DNA of 8,154 bases, from positions 1 through 8,154 of the forward strand of contig CAYSAG010000238.1 in assembly GCA_964428935.1 (NCBI GenBank). Direction: 5' to 3'. Origin of the DNA: JAADHY01 sp964428935 (GTDB lineage: Bacteria > Planctomycetota > Planctomycetia > Planctomycetales > Planctomycetaceae). The translations under genes were made by a program, and so were the position numbers. Shown in pieces: positions 8,036 through 8,154 of the stretch (its first letter is position 1; every line of letters begins with the position of its first letter). Below the pieces are notes generated by a model, which ran no database searches, had not been told where the DNA came from, and saw nothing but the letters and a program-made list of their open reading frames with translations.

Positions 8036-8154
8036 GTGAGTTGCGCCACTATGGACGAAAGCATCTCCGTGCGACCCACCTTCCCCGTCCTTGATCGACG
8101 TAATTGTTTACCGCCATGGGACGAACTGATGTTGGCTGATCGGGCGGAAGTGAA
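8036..8154 (+). CDS. Start of an unrecognised protein, cut by the right edge
   Basis: A frame begins with GTG at 8036 and stays open to the window end (39 full codons). GAAGAGG (8024-8030) sits 5 nt upstream of the GTG, a good ribosome binding site. An ATG at 8051 in the same frame is an alternative but has nothing comparable upstream. The peptide includes MDESISVRPTFPVLDRRN and then CLPPWDELMLADRAEV. I do not recognise the family. Codon choice looks like that of the neighbours. It lies 217 nt after rpoN on the same strand. With so little visible, it could still be a chance open frame. Confidence 0.4.
   Translation, partial: MSCATMDESISVRPTFPVLDRRNCLPPWDELMLADRAEV

Overview
The window is a GC-rich bacterial chromosome segment centred on a conserved housekeeping cluster. 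On the plus strand it carries a small bacterial signal recognition particle RNA gene (ffs), then dnaX (DNA polymerase III gamma/tau), a YbaB/EbfC nucleoid-associated protein gene, recR and rpoN (sigma-54). The order SRP RNA-dnaX-ybaB-recR is an old arrangement also known from Bacillus; rpoN directly after recR is less usual. I infer a planctomycete (Pirellulales-like) from the fused two-half ABC-2 permease, the DUF21 gene and the recR-rpoN linkage. This is inference; no rRNA or other taxonomic marker is present.

Layout. Positions 1-279 (minus) hold the N-terminal 93 residues of a DUF21 (CNNM/CorC-type) membrane protein that runs off the left edge. Positions 280-500 are non-coding and hold a striking set of overlapping inverted repeats (364-405). 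Positions 501-2249 (minus, open upstream to 2414) encode an ABC-2 type permease made of two homologous halves, with no ATPase gene beside it. Positions 2250-2606 are the divergent spacer, with a good sigma-70-type promoter reading right into ffs (2618-2740). After a leader of about 190 nt, dnaX starts at 2931 and ends at 4913. A 399-nt stretch without a convincing gene follows, then ybaB (5313-5666), recR (5680-6303) and rpoN (6325-7818), separated by 13 and 21 nt and probably co-transcribed. After about 217 nt a new open frame begins at 8036 and leaves the window on the right.

How the parts relate. DnaX is the clamp-loader ATPase of the replisome. YbaB binds DNA. RecR is the clamp-like partner of RecO/RecF in gap repair. 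The SRP RNA targets nascent membrane proteins to the translocon. Sigma-54 reads -24/-12 promoters with the help of AAA+ activators. No mobile element, CRISPR array, tRNA or rRNA was seen. I did not find an obviously new biological system. The most interesting details are the UAAC apical tetraloop of the SRP RNA, the duplicated 3' pairing strand just after it, the mutually exclusive hairpins at 364-405, and the long dnaX-ybaB gap with an 11-bp direct repeat.
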